The position numbers and the translations under genes are program-made. Shown one piece after another: positions 17,805 to 27,385 of a stretch of DNA of 45,602 nt; positions within the stretch are counted from its first letter, which is position 1, and each line of letters begins with the position of its first letter. Under the pieces are notes generated by a model. That model had not been told where the DNA came from and ran no database searches. It saw only the letters and a list, made by a program, of their open reading frames with translations. The stretch is from an uncultured Prevotella sp. (GTDB lineage: Bacteria; Bacteroidota; Bacteroidia; Bacteroidales; Bacteroidaceae), in assembly GCA_934204655.1 (NCBI GenBank), contig CAKPZJ010000024.1, positions 1 through 45,602 of the forward strand. Reading direction: 5' to 3'.

Positions 17805-18974
17805 ATGAATATAAAAGGTTTATTTGATAAGGCAAGGCCTCATTTTGAAAAAGGCGGCAACCTGCATGCTTTCTGGAGCCTGTATGATGGCTTCGAGAGT
17901 TTCTTGCTCGTTTCCAATGCTACTTCAAAGAGTGGTTCAAGTATTCATGATGCGATAGATTCGAAGCGTATCATGAGTATGGTAGTCATCGCTCTGATGC
18001 CAGCCATGCTCTTTGGTATGTACAATGTAGGCTATCAGAACTATCTGGCCGCTGGTACACTGGCCACGGCCAGTTTCTGGGCTGTATTTGCATACGGCTT
18101 TTTGGCCGTGTTGCCTAAGATACTTGTAAGTTACATCGTGGGACTCGGCATAGAGTTTGCCTGGGCTCAGTGGAAACACGAGGAGATACAGGAGGGCTAC
18201 CTGGTATCGGGCATCATCATCCCCCTGATAATACCGGTTACTACGCCGCTGTGGATGTTAGTCATAGCCATAGCTTTTGCCGTGATATTCGCAAAGGAGA
18301 TTTTCGGTGGAACGGGTATGAACTTCCTCAATGTGGCCCTGGTGGCCCGTGCGTTCCTCTTCTTCTCTTATCCGGCCAAGATGAGCGGCGACAGCGTATG
18401 GCTTGCCACCGATACCATCTTCGGACTGGGCAATCAGTTGCCCGATGGCTTCACCATGGCTACCCCGTTAGGCCAGATAGGTCAGGGGACTGTTCCTACT
18501 GCCAGTCTAACCGATATGATACTCGGTTTCATACCGGGTTCTATCGGCGAGACCTCTGTAGTGGCCATAGCCATAGGCGCCGTCATCCTGCTGTGGAGCG
18601 GGGTGGCCAGTTGGAAAACCATGCTGAGTGTATTTGTTGGTGGTGGTTTGACGGCTGCGCTCTTCCACGCCTGTGGAACCTCTCCCATTACCTGGTATGA
18701 GCACCTGGTGCTCGGCGGTTTTGCCTTTGGTGCCGTGTTTATGGCCACCGACCCTGTAACCTCGGCCCGCACCGAGACTGGTAAGTGGATTTACGGTTTC
18801 CTGATAGGATTTATGGCTGTGGTGATACGCGTGCTCAATCCGGGATACCCCGAGGGCATGATGCTGGCCATCTTGTTGATGAATGTTTTTGCTCCGCTGA
18901 TTGACTATTGTGTGGTTGAGCGCAATGTCGCACACCGCATTAACCGTGCGAAGAATAATAAGAAGGAGGCTTGA
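17805..18974 (+). CDS. nqrB: Na+-translocating NADH:quinone reductase subunit B
   Basis: A 389-residue integral membrane subunit with about ten helices that carries a covalently bound FMN and takes part in Na+ translocation and quinone reduction. The flavinylation motif reads DGFTMATPL, with Thr220 the expected FMN-bearing residue (family pattern D-x-x-[ST]-x-A-T). Other conserved parts are LGIEFAWAQWKHEEIQEGYL, FGGTGMNFLNVALVARAFLF, TDPVTSARTETGKWIYG and the C-terminal MNVFAPLIDYCVVERN. Attachment of the FMN needs an ApbE-type transferase, which is not in this window. It is tightly packed with nqrA and nqrC. Confidence 0.95.
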   Translation: MNIKGLFDKARPHFEKGGNLHAFWSLYDGFESFLLVSNATSKSGSSIHDAIDSKRIMSMVVIALMPAMLFGMYNVGYQNYLAAGTLATASFWAVFAYGFLAVLPKILVSYIVGLGIEFAWAQWKHEEIQEGYLVSGIIIPLIIPVTTPLWMLVIAIAFAVIFAKEIFGGTGMNFLNVALVARAFLFFSYPAKMSGDSVWLATDTIFGLGNQLPDGFTMATPLGQIGQGTVPTASLTDMILGFIPGSIGETSVVAIAIGAVILLWSGVASWKTMLSVFVGGGLTAALFHACGTSPITWYEHLVLGGFAFGAVFMATDPVTSARTETGKWIYGFLIGFMAVVIRVLNPGYPEGMMLAILLMNVFAPLIDYCVVERNVAHRINRAKNNKKEA

Positions 18975-18976
18975 TT

Positions 18977-19684
18977 ATGAAATTGAATACAAACTCGAAT
19001 ACATACATCTTAGTATATTCGTCTGTACTTGTTGTTATTGTGGCTTTCTTGCTGGCAGCTGTCTATCAGAGTCTGAAACCGGCTCAGGATACCAATGTGG
19101 CCCTTGATAAGAAGAAGCAGATACTCTGTTCGCTGAACATCCGAGACATTGATAATGAGGAGGCTGAGAAGAAATATAAGGAGATGGTTACAGCCGATGA
19201 AATCATGGATGAGAGTGGCAAGGTACTAAATCCTGGTACAGCCGGAGGCGAGGATGCTGGTTTCAAACTGGACGGCTCTGACTACAAGGCTGGCCGCCTG
19301 GCACTGTTCGTATGTAACGTTGATGGCAGCACGAAGTATGTAATCCCCGTTTACGGCATGGGCCTGTGGGGTGGCATCAGTGGCTACATTGCCATCAACG
19401 AAGACAAGGAAACTATTTATGGAGTCTACTTTAATCACGAAGGCGAGACCGCTGGACTGGGTGCCGAGATTAAGGACAACCGTCAGTGGCAGGAGCAGTT
19501 CCGCGGAAAGAAACTTTTTTCTTCGGCCAATAATTCGCAGGTCGCCCTGTCGGTCGTGAAGAAGGTAGAAGACCAGACTACACAGGTAGATGCCGTGACA
19601 GGCGCAACGCTTACCTCTAACGGTGTGACCGACATGCTGCACGAGGGTCTGGGCAAATACATTAAGTTTCTAAATGATAAATAA
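18977..19684 (+). CDS. nqrC: Na+-translocating NADH:quinone reductase subunit C
   Basis: A 235-residue subunit with one N-terminal membrane helix (ILVYSSVLVVIVAFLLAAVY) and a periplasm-side FMN-binding domain. The covalent FMN motif DAVTGATLTS places the flavinylated Thr at residue 211. I chose the ATG at 18977, two codons after an in-frame TTG, because a rare strong AAGGAGG (18963-18969) is spaced 7 bases from it. The nqrB stop lies between them. Conserved IPVYGMGLWGGISGYIAI and NHEGETAGLGAEI are also present. It belongs to the nqr operon. Confidence 0.94.
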   Translation: MKLNTNSNTYILVYSSVLVVIVAFLLAAVYQSLKPAQDTNVALDKKKQILCSLNIRDIDNEEAEKKYKEMVTADEIMDESGKVLNPGTAGGEDAGFKLDGSDYKAGRLALFVCNVDGSTKYVIPVYGMGLWGGISGYIAINEDKETIYGVYFNHEGETAGLGAEIKDNRQWQEQFRGKKLFSSANNSQVALSVVKKVEDQTTQVDAVTGATLTSNGVTDMLHEGLGKYIKFLNDK

Positions 19685-19713
19685 GTTTCTGATTATTTTT
19701 AAACTACGTAAAT

Positions 19714-20337
19714 ATGGCATTATTTAGTAAACAGAATAAGGAGGCGCTTATCAATCCCCTGAACCTGGACAACCCGATACTCGTTCAGGTGCTGGGTATA
19801 TGCTCGGCTCTGGCCGTGACCTCTCAGCTGAAGCCCGCCATCGTCATGGGACTGGCCGTGACGGTCATTACAGCGTTTTCCAATGTGATAATTTCTCTGA
19901 TACGAAAGACTATACCTACCCGCATACGCATTATCGTGCAGCTGGTGGTGGTGGCCACGCTGGTAACCATTGTCAGCCAGGTGCTCAAGGCTTTTGCCTA
20001 TGATGTGAGTGTCCAGCTGTCGGTCTATGTGGGCTTGATTATTACCAACTGTATCTTGATGGGCCGCCTGGAGGCTTACGCTATGACCAATAAGCCCTGG
20101 CCATCATTTCTTGACGGACTGGGCAACGGACTGGGCTACGCTCTGATACTGGTTGTCGTGGGAGCGTTCCGCGAACTCTTCGGCCGTGGCACCCTGTTGG
20201 GCTTCACGATTATCCCCAAGGGCGTTTACGACTTTGGGTATGTCAACAACGGCATGATGACCATGCCAGCTATGGCCTTGATACTCTTGGGCTGTGTTAT
20301 ATGGGTTCACCGTGCATTTTTTTACAAGGATAAATAA
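19714..20337 (+). CDS. nqrD: Na+-translocating NADH:quinone reductase subunit D
   Basis: A 207-residue subunit with six membrane helices, paralogous to nqrE and to RnfE. The family hallmarks are visible: [20 protein letters not shown] at the N-terminus, the central [20 protein letters not shown] with its conserved Asn-Cys (a ligand of the intramembrane Fe-S centre in solved structures), and [20 protein letters not shown]. It lies 29 bp after nqrC and 5 bp before nqrE. Confidence 0.95.
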   Translation: MALFSKQNKEALINPLNLDNPILVQVLGICSALAVTSQLKPAIVMGLAVTVITAFSNVIISLIRKTIPTRIRIIVQLVVVATLVTIVSQVLKAFAYDVSVQLSVYVGLIITNCILMGRLEAYAMTNKPWPSFLDGLGNGLGYALILVVVGAFRELFGRGTLLGFTIIPKGVYDFGYVNNGMMTMPAMALILLGCVIWVHRAFFYKDK

Positions 20338-20342
20338 CGAAT

Positions 20343-20969
20343 ATGGAACACGCAATAAGTTTGTTTTTCAGGTCGATTTTCGTCGACAACATGATATTCG
20401 CTTTCTTTCTCGGCATGTGCTCGTTCCTTGCCGTTTCTAAGAATGTGAAGACTTCTTTTGGACTTGGCGCAGCTGTCACCTTTGTGCTGTTAGTTACCGT
20501 TCCGGTAGATTATCTTCTGCAGACCAAGGTGCTGGGGCCCGACTGCCTGGCCGAGGGTGTAGACCTCTCTTACCTCAGCTTTATCTTGTTCATAGCAGTT
20601 ATCGCCGGTATCGTACAGTTGGTAGAGATGGTGGTCGAGAAGTACAGCCCGTCGCTCTATGCGGCTTTGGGAATTTTTCTGCCGCTGATAGCTGTTAACT
20701 GTGCCATCATGGGTGCATCGCTGTTCATGCAGCAGCGTATTAATATGGATCCCTCTAACTCGCAGTACATCGGTAGCGTATGGGATGCCTTGGTCTATGC
20801 ACTCGGGTCGGGTATCGGCTGGACGCTGGCCATTGTTGCCATGGGTGCCATTCGCGAAAAACTGCAGTACAGTGATGTGCCCAAGCCGCTGCAGGGCTTA
20901 GGTATCACCTTTATCATCGTGGGCCTGATGGCCATGGCCATGATGTGTTTTAGTGGACTTAAAATATAA
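20343..20969 (+). CDS. nqrE: Na+-translocating NADH:quinone reductase subunit E
   Basis: A 208-residue subunit with six membrane helices that is the inverted-topology partner of NqrD, with which it holds an Fe centre in the membrane. Landmarks are [20 protein letters not shown] near the N-terminus (Cys in [10 protein letters not shown]), the second half-motif [20 protein letters not shown] with the conserved Asn-Cys, and [20 protein letters not shown]. It ends 16 bp before nqrF, with AAGGAG just upstream of the nqrF start. Confidence 0.95.
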   Translation: MEHAISLFFRSIFVDNMIFAFFLGMCSFLAVSKNVKTSFGLGAAVTFVLLVTVPVDYLLQTKVLGPDCLAEGVDLSYLSFILFIAVIAGIVQLVEMVVEKYSPSLYAALGIFLPLIAVNCAIMGASLFMQQRINMDPSNSQYIGSVWDALVYALGSGIGWTLAIVAMGAIREKLQYSDVPKPLQGLGITFIIVGLMAMAMMCFSGLKI

Positions 20970-20985
20970 TAAGGAGTAGATATAC

Positions 20986-22254
20986 ATGGGACAGTTTATA
21001 TTGATTAGTATAGGAGTCTTTCTGCTGATAATACTCCTTCTTGTAATTATTTTGCTGGTAGCCAAGCGCTATCTCAGCCCCAGTGGCAATGTTACCATTA
21101 CTATTAATGGTGACAAGAAACTGTCGGTCGGTCAGGGAAGTAGTCTGATGACTACCCTGAATGAGAATGGCATCTTCCTCCCCTCTGCCTGCGGCGGTAA
21201 GGCCAGCTGTGGCCAGTGCAAGGTGCAGGTTCTTGAGGGCGGTGGCGAGATTCTTGACTCCGAGCGTCCTCACTTTACCCGCAAGCAGATTAAGGAACAT
21301 TGGCGGTTAGGATGCCAGTGCAAGGTAAAGGGTGACTTGACCATCAAGGTGCCCGATAGTGTTATGGGTGTCAAGGAGTGGGAGTGTACCGTCATTTCTA
21401 ATAAGAACGTTTCGAGTTTTATCAAGGAGTTCAAGGTGGCCCTGCCCCCTGGCGAGCACATGGACTTTATCCCTGGCTCGTATGCTCAGATTAAAATACC
21501 GGCTTACGACTGCATTGACTACAACGTAGACTTTGACAAGAACGACATCGGTAAGGAGTACATCGGTGCCTGGGAGAAATTCAACATCTTCTCACTCAAA
21601 GCACACAACCCGACGCCAACGGTGCGTGCCTACTCTATGGCCAACTATCCGGCCGAGGGCGACATCATCACGCTTACGGTACGTATCGCCACTACGCCGT
21701 TCCTTCCCCGTCCGCAGGTAGGATTTCAGGATGTTCCCACGGGCATCGGCTCTTCCTATATCTTCAGTCTCAAGCCTGGCGATAAGGTGATGATGAGTGG
21801 CCCTTACGGCGATTTCCATCCTAATTTCACCTCGGGCAAAGAGATGATATGGATTGGCGGTGGCGCCGGAATGGCTCCCCTGCGCGCCCAGATAATGCAC
21901 ATGACCAAGACGCTGCACACTATAGACCGCGAGATGCACTTCTTCTATGGCGCACGTGCTCTGGGCGAAGCCTTCTTCCTGGAGGATTTCTGGGAGCTCG
22001 AAAAGGAATTTCCTAATTTCCACTTCCATCTCTCGCTCGACCGTCAGGATCCCAAGGCCGATGCTGCTGGCGTAAAGTATTATACCGGTTTTGCAGTTAA
22101 CTGCATCCGTGATACTTACCTGAAGGATCACGATGCTCCTGAAGATTGTGAGTATTATCTCTGCGGCCCACCTATGCTTATCAAGACGGTTACCGACTAC
22201 CTGGATAGCCTGGGTGTAGACCAGGATAGTATCATGTACGACAATTTTGGCTAA
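20986..22254 (+). CDS. nqrF: Na+-translocating NADH:quinone reductase subunit F
   Basis: The 422-residue electron-entry subunit, which takes hydride from NADH to FAD and then passes electrons to a 2Fe-2S cluster. In order: an N-terminal membrane helix (ISIGVFLLIILLLVIILLVA), a ferredoxin domain with cluster cysteines in ACGGKASCGQCKVQV and a fourth Cys in RLGCQCKV, an FAD domain with RAYSMANYP, and an NADH domain with GGGAGMAPLRAQIMH. The conserved C-terminal CGPPMLIKTV follows. It is the last gene of the operon; a hairpin terminator starts 25 bp downstream. Confidence 0.96.
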   Translation: MGQFILISIGVFLLIILLLVIILLVAKRYLSPSGNVTITINGDKKLSVGQGSSLMTTLNENGIFLPSACGGKASCGQCKVQVLEGGGEILDSERPHFTRKQIKEHWRLGCQCKVKGDLTIKVPDSVMGVKEWECTVISNKNVSSFIKEFKVALPPGEHMDFIPGSYAQIKIPAYDCIDYNVDFDKNDIGKEYIGAWEKFNIFSLKAHNPTPTVRAYSMANYPAEGDIITLTVRIATTPFLPRPQVGFQDVPTGIGSSYIFSLKPGDKVMMSGPYGDFHPNFTSGKEMIWIGGGAGMAPLRAQIMHMTKTLHTIDREMHFFYGARALGEAFFLEDFWELEKEFPNFHFHLSLDRQDPKADAAGVKYYTGFAVNCIRDTYLKDHDAPEDCEYYLCGPPMLIKTVTDYLDSLGVDQDSIMYDNFG

Positions 22255-22279
22255 TACAAGCAAACTGATATCGAACATT

Positions 22280-22311
22280 GCCTCGTCGCAGACTTCTGCG
22301 ACGGGGCGTTT
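22280..22311 (+). terminator. Intrinsic terminator of the nqr operon
   Basis: A 12-bp stem, GCCTCGTCGCAG with CTGCGACGGGGC, closes a 4-nt loop with one G-U pair and is followed by TTTTATAAAG. Confidence 0.85.
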
Positions 22312-22340
22312 TATAAAGTTTAAAGTTAGAAAGGGAAACT

Positions 22341-24435
22341 ATGAACAGAAAATTATTTATTTTAGGGTTGTTTTTGCTTTCGATTGTAAACATAAAAGCC
22401 CAAAACCAGATGCAGAAGGACTCGCTTACGATGGAAAATATACTGCACAATCTTCCGGAGGTAATGGTTAAGGGGTCACGGCCTATTGTTAAAGTAGAGC
22501 AAGGTATGTTGTCATACAATATGCCGTTACTTATAAAGCAGTTGACTGCTGATAATGCTTACGAGGCTCTTACACGTATTCCCGGTGTTAGCGATGCTGG
22601 GGGGGGGTATTAGGTTTTCGGGCAATGATGTAACGCTTATTATTAATGGCCAGGCTACCACTCTGACTCAGGAGCAGTTGGCAGATAGGCTAAAAACTAT
22701 GCCTGCCGCACAGCTGGCAAAAGCAGAGGTAATGCTTGCCGCTCCCGCACGTTATCATGTTCGTGGTATGGCTATAAATATCGTTACGAAAGATTATGTA
22801 GGTACAAATCGGTTATCGGGACAGATAATTGGAGGATTGCAGCAAAGCAAATATGCAGAAGGCTTTGGCAATCTATACCTTTCTATGCAAAGGGGCAAAT
22901 TCGGATTGGATGCACAGTATCAATATAGAGATGGCAATTCGTACGATGAATCGTCACGAATGGCTAACCATCCATTGGGTAATAAACGTGTAAACTATCA
23001 AGATGAGACCAGCCAAAAGTCATTTGGGATTACCCATGACTACCGACTTGGTATGAATTATACTTTCAGCAAGAGCCATCGACTTGACGTTGCCTATACA
23101 GGAAAATGGGACAAATCATGCGATAACAGCTACACGACAGGCTCAAGTAAAAGCGGAATGTATCGGGGCAGTCATGCGTACTTGCACAATGTCGATGTAA
23201 ATTACTCACTTCCTTTTGGCCTCAATGTTAGTGGCTCGTACACTAACTACCGCACTCCTCAGCAACAAAGACTTGACGGTACGATTTCTGCGAATGAATA
23301 CGCTACAGAAACTGAGAGGAAACTGACAAGTGGTAGTGAGCAGACTATCAGTAAATGGATGTTCACGGCAGACCAAGCCCACTCTTTTGCACATGGATGG
23401 GGACTGTCGTATGGCATTAAGGGTCAGTTCGCAAGTAACAAGAGTTATCAGACCACACGTGACAAAGAGGGGAACCTGCTGGATAATGCGACAAGCAGTG
23501 TGGACATCAATGAGCGGATATGGAATGTATATGCTGGTTTCAGTAAGCAGATTAACAAGTCTATTAGTCTTGAGGCGTCTGTTGCAGCCGAACAATACCA
23601 CTCTCCGATATGGGACAAATGGCGCATATATCCTTCACTCAACGCTTTGTGGAACATTAACGACAGCCATTTGCTCAATTTGTCTTTTAGTTCTAACTCT
23701 GAGTTTCCGAGTTACTGGTCTATAATGAGCAGTGTGTATTATTCTTCGGCATACACAGAGATACACGGAAATCCTGATTTGAAACCGTATTCTTATTACA
23801 ATGTCAACTTGATGTGGCAGATAAAGAGGCGTTATACGCTGATGGCTTTTGCAAGTCTAAAGCCTGATTATTCGGTGCAGCTGCCTTATCAGACAACAGA
23901 CCGCATGGCTGTAATATTGAAAGAAACCAACTTTAACTATGTAAATAGCTTTGGCCTGCAAGCCTCTGCCATATTCAGAGCAGGAAAATGGCTCAATGGT
24001 AATGTGTTTGCAGCTGGAATTTACAAACACGATAAGAGTAACCATTTCTTCGATTTACCATTCGACCGCCAAAAACTATCTGTGGTATTAGGAGGAACTG
24101 CCTCTATAAAACTTTGCAATACACAAGATGTGCGCCTTATACTCAATCCTTTCTTTCAGTCAAAGGTTATACAAGGGGTTTATGACGTAAGCCCAATCTT
24201 TAGAATGAACGCCAAATTGCAATGGTCTTCACATGATGGCAAATGGGGCTTACGTATCAACGGTAGTAATATTTTCAATAGTAAGGCTGACACACGCTCC
24301 GTACAAGGCAATCAAGACTATCGTATGAAGATAAACAATGACTGGGCTACTGTCACTTTCGCAGTTATCTATAAGTTTGGTGGTTACAAGGAAAAGAAAG
24401 TAAAGGCTATTGATACTTCAAGAATGGGACATTAA
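22341..24435 (+). pseudogene. TonB-dependent-receptor-like outer membrane beta-barrel protein, frame broken at a run of nine G
   Basis: Two overlapping reading frames form one gene. Frame one (22341-22613) encodes a signal peptide (LFILGLFLLSIVNIKA) and the start of a plug domain (LPEVMVKGSRPIVKVEQGML, ALTRIPGVSDAGG) and then stops at TAG 22611. The other frame carries on with IRFSGNDVTLIINGQ, AAPARYHVRGMAINIVTKDY and a long beta-barrel ending at 24435. The break is at nine G (22599-22607); eight G would join them into a 697-residue protein reading DAGGGIRFSGND. The protein resembles the TonB-receptor-like family with an OMP_b-brl_3-type barrel. There is no carboxypeptidase-like N-terminal extension and no SusD partner. 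Codon use is more A/T-rich than its neighbours. It may be phase-variable, decayed or a sequencing artefact. Confidence 0.75.
22599..22607 (+). repeat. Homopolymer G9 tract inside coding sequence
   Basis: Nine consecutive G residues sit at the exact position where the two reading frames of the barrel gene must be joined. Loss of one G, or gain of two, restores an open frame from 22341 to 24435. Confidence 0.95.
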
Positions 24436-24483
24436 TGACTTGTGCAATACCGGGGACGGTAGATAGCAAATAATAGATTGATG

Positions 24484-24530
24484 GGGAGGCGAAACAAGAT
24501 AATTGCTTGTTTCGCCTCCCTTTTATTTAT
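24484..24530 (+). terminator. Strong intrinsic terminator after the barrel gene
   Basis: A perfect 15-bp stem, GGGAGGCGAAACAAG (24484-24498) with CTTGTTTCGCCTCCC (24506-24520), closes a 7-nt loop and is followed by a T-rich run. Confidence 0.9.
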
Positions 24531-24543
24531 TTTTGGCACGACG

Positions 24544-24575
24544 TTTGCATATATTATAATGAATATGTAAATTTG
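24544..24575 (+). promoter_or_regulatory. Consensus Bacteroidetes promoter for clpC
   Basis: The -33 element TTTG (24544-24547), a 20-bp spacer and the -7 element TAAATTTG (24568-24575) are an exact consensus arrangement. The clpC start is 40 bp further on. No CIRCE-like inverted repeat is seen. Confidence 0.8.
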
Positions 24576-24615
24576 CATCAGAAGAGTAAGTGTAACGATA
24601 ACAATAGCAATTATA

Positions 24616-27210
24616 ATGATAAGTCAGTTTTCCCGAAAAGTTTCTGAAGTCCTTGCTTTCTCGCGCGAAGAGGCCAGTCGGCTGGCGAGTAAAACTGTGG
24701 GCCCAGAACATATATTATTAGGTATATTGAGAGAGACGGACGGTGTAACGACCGATTTTCTGCATCTTAAGCATGTAGATACCAATGACATGAAGACCGA
24801 GCTTGAGGCTGTGGCCAGCAGCGACGGTACAGAGGGGGCGATGGCTCTATCTGAGTTGGCCCTTGATGAAAAAGCCAGCAACATCCTAAAATTGGCGGTG
24901 CTGGAGGCGCGCTTGCAGCATACCCAGACTGTCGACGTGCCCCACATTGTGCTCGCCATGCTACACGACCAGGCCGATACTAAGGCTAAGGAAATTCTGC
25001 TGCGCAACGACATTCACTACGAGGATATGAAGAGCTACATGCAGCAGAAGACCAGCGATGTGCCCACCAACGGGATTTTTGCCTCGGACGACGACACGGA
25101 GACTCCCGAGTATGAGGGTGCCGACAACGGCCAGCGCCAGTCGGCCACGCAGACCACCCAGAAGAAGGGAGGTACGCCTGTGCTCGACAACTTTGCCACT
25201 GACTTGACCAAGGCGGCTGCCGAAGGCAAACTGGACCCGGTGGTAGGGCGCGAGAAGGAAATCATGCGCGTTACCGAGATACTATGTCGCCGTAAGAAGA
25301 ACAACCCTATATTAATAGGTGACCCCGGTGTGGGAAAAAGTGCCATCGTCGAGGGACTGGCGCAGATGATTGTGCAGCATAAGACATCGCCCGTGCTGTT
25401 CAATAAGCGATTGGTCAACCTGGATATGGCTGCCATGGTAGCCGGAACCAAGTATCGTGGCCAGTTTGAGGAACGCGTGCGCGCCCTGCTTAAGGAACTG
25501 GAGCAGAATGAGGACATTATCGTCTTCATCGATGAAATCCACACGCTGATAGGGGCAGGCAGTACGCCGGGCAGCATGGATGCGGCCAATATGATGAAAC
25601 CGGCCCTGGCCCGGGGTGTTATCCAGTGTATCGGAGCCACCACACTCGACGAGTATCGCAACTCTATCGAGAAAGATGGTGCCTTGGAGCGCCGATTCCA
25701 AAAAGTTCTGGTCGAGCCGACCACCCCGGCCGAAACCCTGCAGATACTCAAGAATATAAAGCAGCGCTATGAGGAGCACCATCACGTTATTTACACCGAG
25801 GAAGCCTTAGAGGCGTGCGTCAAACTTACAGATAGATATGTCAACGACCGCTCCTTCCCAGACAAGGCCGTCGATGCCTTAGACGAGGTGGGCTCGCGGG
25901 TACACTTGGCCCACGCTACGGTGCCCCCGGAGATAGCCGAAAAGGAAAAGGAAATAGCGGACATCAAGGAGAAGAAGCAGAGCGCCGTGCGCAACCAGAA
26001 TTTTGAGCTGGCAGCCAGTTTTCGCGATAGGCAGACCTCTCTGGAGGCCGAGTTAGAGGCCATGCAGAAGCAGTGGACCAGCGGCGAGGGCGAGCAGCGT
26101 GAAAAGGTAACCGAGCACGATGTTGCTAATGTGGTAGCCACCATGACGGGTATTCCCGTACAGCGCATCGCCGAGGGCGAGAACGTAAGGCTACGCCTGT
26201 TGGGCTCCGTTCTGAAACAGTCGGTCGTCGCCCAGGACAGGGCGATAGACAAAGTGGCCAAGGCTATCATGCGCAATCGCGTGGGACTTAAAGACCCTAA
26301 TCACCCCATCGGAGTTTTTATGTTCCTTGGTCCCACGGGCGTAGGAAAGACCCACCTGGCTAAGAAGTTGGCCCAGCACATGTTTGGCTCGGCCGATGCC
26401 CTGATACGCGTAGACATGAGCGAGTATTCAGAGAGTTTCAACACTTCGCGGCTGGTAGGTGCCCCTCCGGGCTATGTAGGTTACGAGGAGGGCGGACAGC
26501 TCACCGAGCGTGTTCGCCGCCATCCTTATTCGATAGTCTTGCTCGATGAGATTGAGAAAGCACACTCCAATGTGTTTAATATGCTGTTGCAGGTGTTTGA
26601 CGAGGGCCGTCTGACAGATGGAAACGGTCGCTTGGTAGATTTTCGCAATACCGTTATCATTATGACGTCCAACGCAGGTACCCGGCAGCTCAAGGAATTT
26701 GGACGTGGCATAGGCTTCGCGGCCAGCGGAGCATTGGGTGCCACCCTCGATGAGGGCGACAAGGAGTATGCCCGTGGCATTATCCAGAAGAGTTTGAGCC
26801 AGCAGTTTGCCCCGGAATTCCTGAACCGACTGGATGAGATTATCACCTTTGACCAGTTGGACCTGAACGCGTTGAAGCAGATTATCAATATCGAGTTGCG
26901 AGGTCTCATAGACCGGGTACAGGCCATGGGCTACGGGCTACAGCTAACCGACACGGCCAAGGAGTTTGTCGCTACTAAGGGCTACGATGTCCAGTTTGGT
27001 GCCCGCCCACTCAAACGGGCCATTCAGAACTACATCGAGGATGGCCTCTCCGAACTGCTGCTCAATGAGAGCCTCTCCCCCGGTAGCACCATTCTCGTTG
27101 ACAAGGCTACCGACAAGGACGAGCTGACTTTTAAGGTCGAAGACAAGTTTGAAGATGCCAGCAAGCCGTCGGCCGATACTGAGGAGAAGCCTGCTGATAC
27201 CGCAGAGTAA
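24616..27210 (+). CDS. clpC: ATP-dependent Clp protease ATP-binding subunit ClpC
   Basis: An 864-residue Hsp100 AAA+ unfoldase that threads substrates into ClpP. The N-domain (about 1-145) has the paired Clp_N repeats (VGPEHILLGILRE, VDVPHIVLAMLHD). AAA-1 contains Walker A GDPGVGKSA and VFIDEIHTLIGAG. The middle region carries the UvrB/C-like motif typical of ClpC (AVRNQNFELAASFRDRQ). AAA-2 contains GPTGVGKTHLAK, VLLDEIEKAHSNVFN and the sensor/arginine region LNRLDEIITFDQL. The acidic tail (KPSADTEEKPADTAE) is variable in the family. It stands alone between its own promoter and terminator. Confidence 0.96.
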   Translation: MISQFSRKVSEVLAFSREEASRLASKTVGPEHILLGILRETDGVTTDFLHLKHVDTNDMKTELEAVASSDGTEGAMALSELALDEKASNILKLAVLEARLQHTQTVDVPHIVLAMLHDQADTKAKEILLRNDIHYEDMKSYMQQKTSDVPTNGIFASDDDTETPEYEGADNGQRQSATQTTQKKGGTPVLDNFATDLTKAAAEGKLDPVVGREKEIMRVTEILCRRKKNNPILIGDPGVGKSAIVEGLAQMIVQHKTSPVLFNKRLVNLDMAAMVAGTKYRGQFEERVRALLKELEQNEDIIVFIDEIHTLIGAGSTPGSMDAANMMKPALARGVIQCIGATTLDEYRNSIEKDGALERRFQKVLVEPTTPAETLQILKNIKQRYEEHHHVIYTEEALEACVKLTDRYVNDRSFPDKAVDALDEVGSRVHLAHATVPPEIAEKEKEIADIKEKKQSAVRNQNFELAASFRDRQTSLEAELEAMQKQWTSGEGEQREKVTEHDVANVVATMTGIPVQRIAEGENVRLRLLGSVLKQSVVAQDRAIDKVAKAIMRNRVGLKDPNHPIGVFMFLGPTGVGKTHLAKKLAQHMFGSADALIRVDMSEYSESFNTSRLVGAPPGYVGYEEGGQLTERVRRHPYSIVLLDEIEKAHSNVFNMLLQVFDEGRLTDGNGRLVDFRNTVIIMTSNAGTRQLKEFGRGIGFAASGALGATLDEGDKEYARGIIQKSLSQQFAPEFLNRLDEIITFDQLDLNALKQIINIELRGLIDRVQAMGYGLQLTDTAKEFVATKGYDVQFGARPLKRAIQNYIEDGLSELLLNESLSPGSTILVDKATDKDELTFKVEDKFEDASKPSADTEEKPADTAE

Positions 27211-27235
27211 GCGGCATACTGGTAAAGAGAATAGT

Positions 27236-27284
27236 CTCGCAGTCTGATAGCGCTATAGAGCTATCGGGCTGCGAGATTTTTTTT
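27236..27284 (+). terminator. Intrinsic terminator of clpC
   Basis: A 16-bp stem (27236-27251 with 27260-27275) containing two G-U pairs closes an 8-nt loop and is followed by a run of eight T. Confidence 0.9.
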
Positions 27285-27385
27285 GCCCTGTACATACCCT
27301 ATAGTGGTTATGGCACCAGGGCGATTTACACCTATTATAATATAGGTCGGCGCCCGCCCCATGGGAGTATCTGCCTGTCCCCTCG

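Noticed and set aside
22341..22613. Separate 90-residue small protein
   Set aside because: It ends exactly at the G9 tract, carries a signal peptide plus the beginning of a plug domain, and continues perfectly in the next frame; it is part of the barrel gene.
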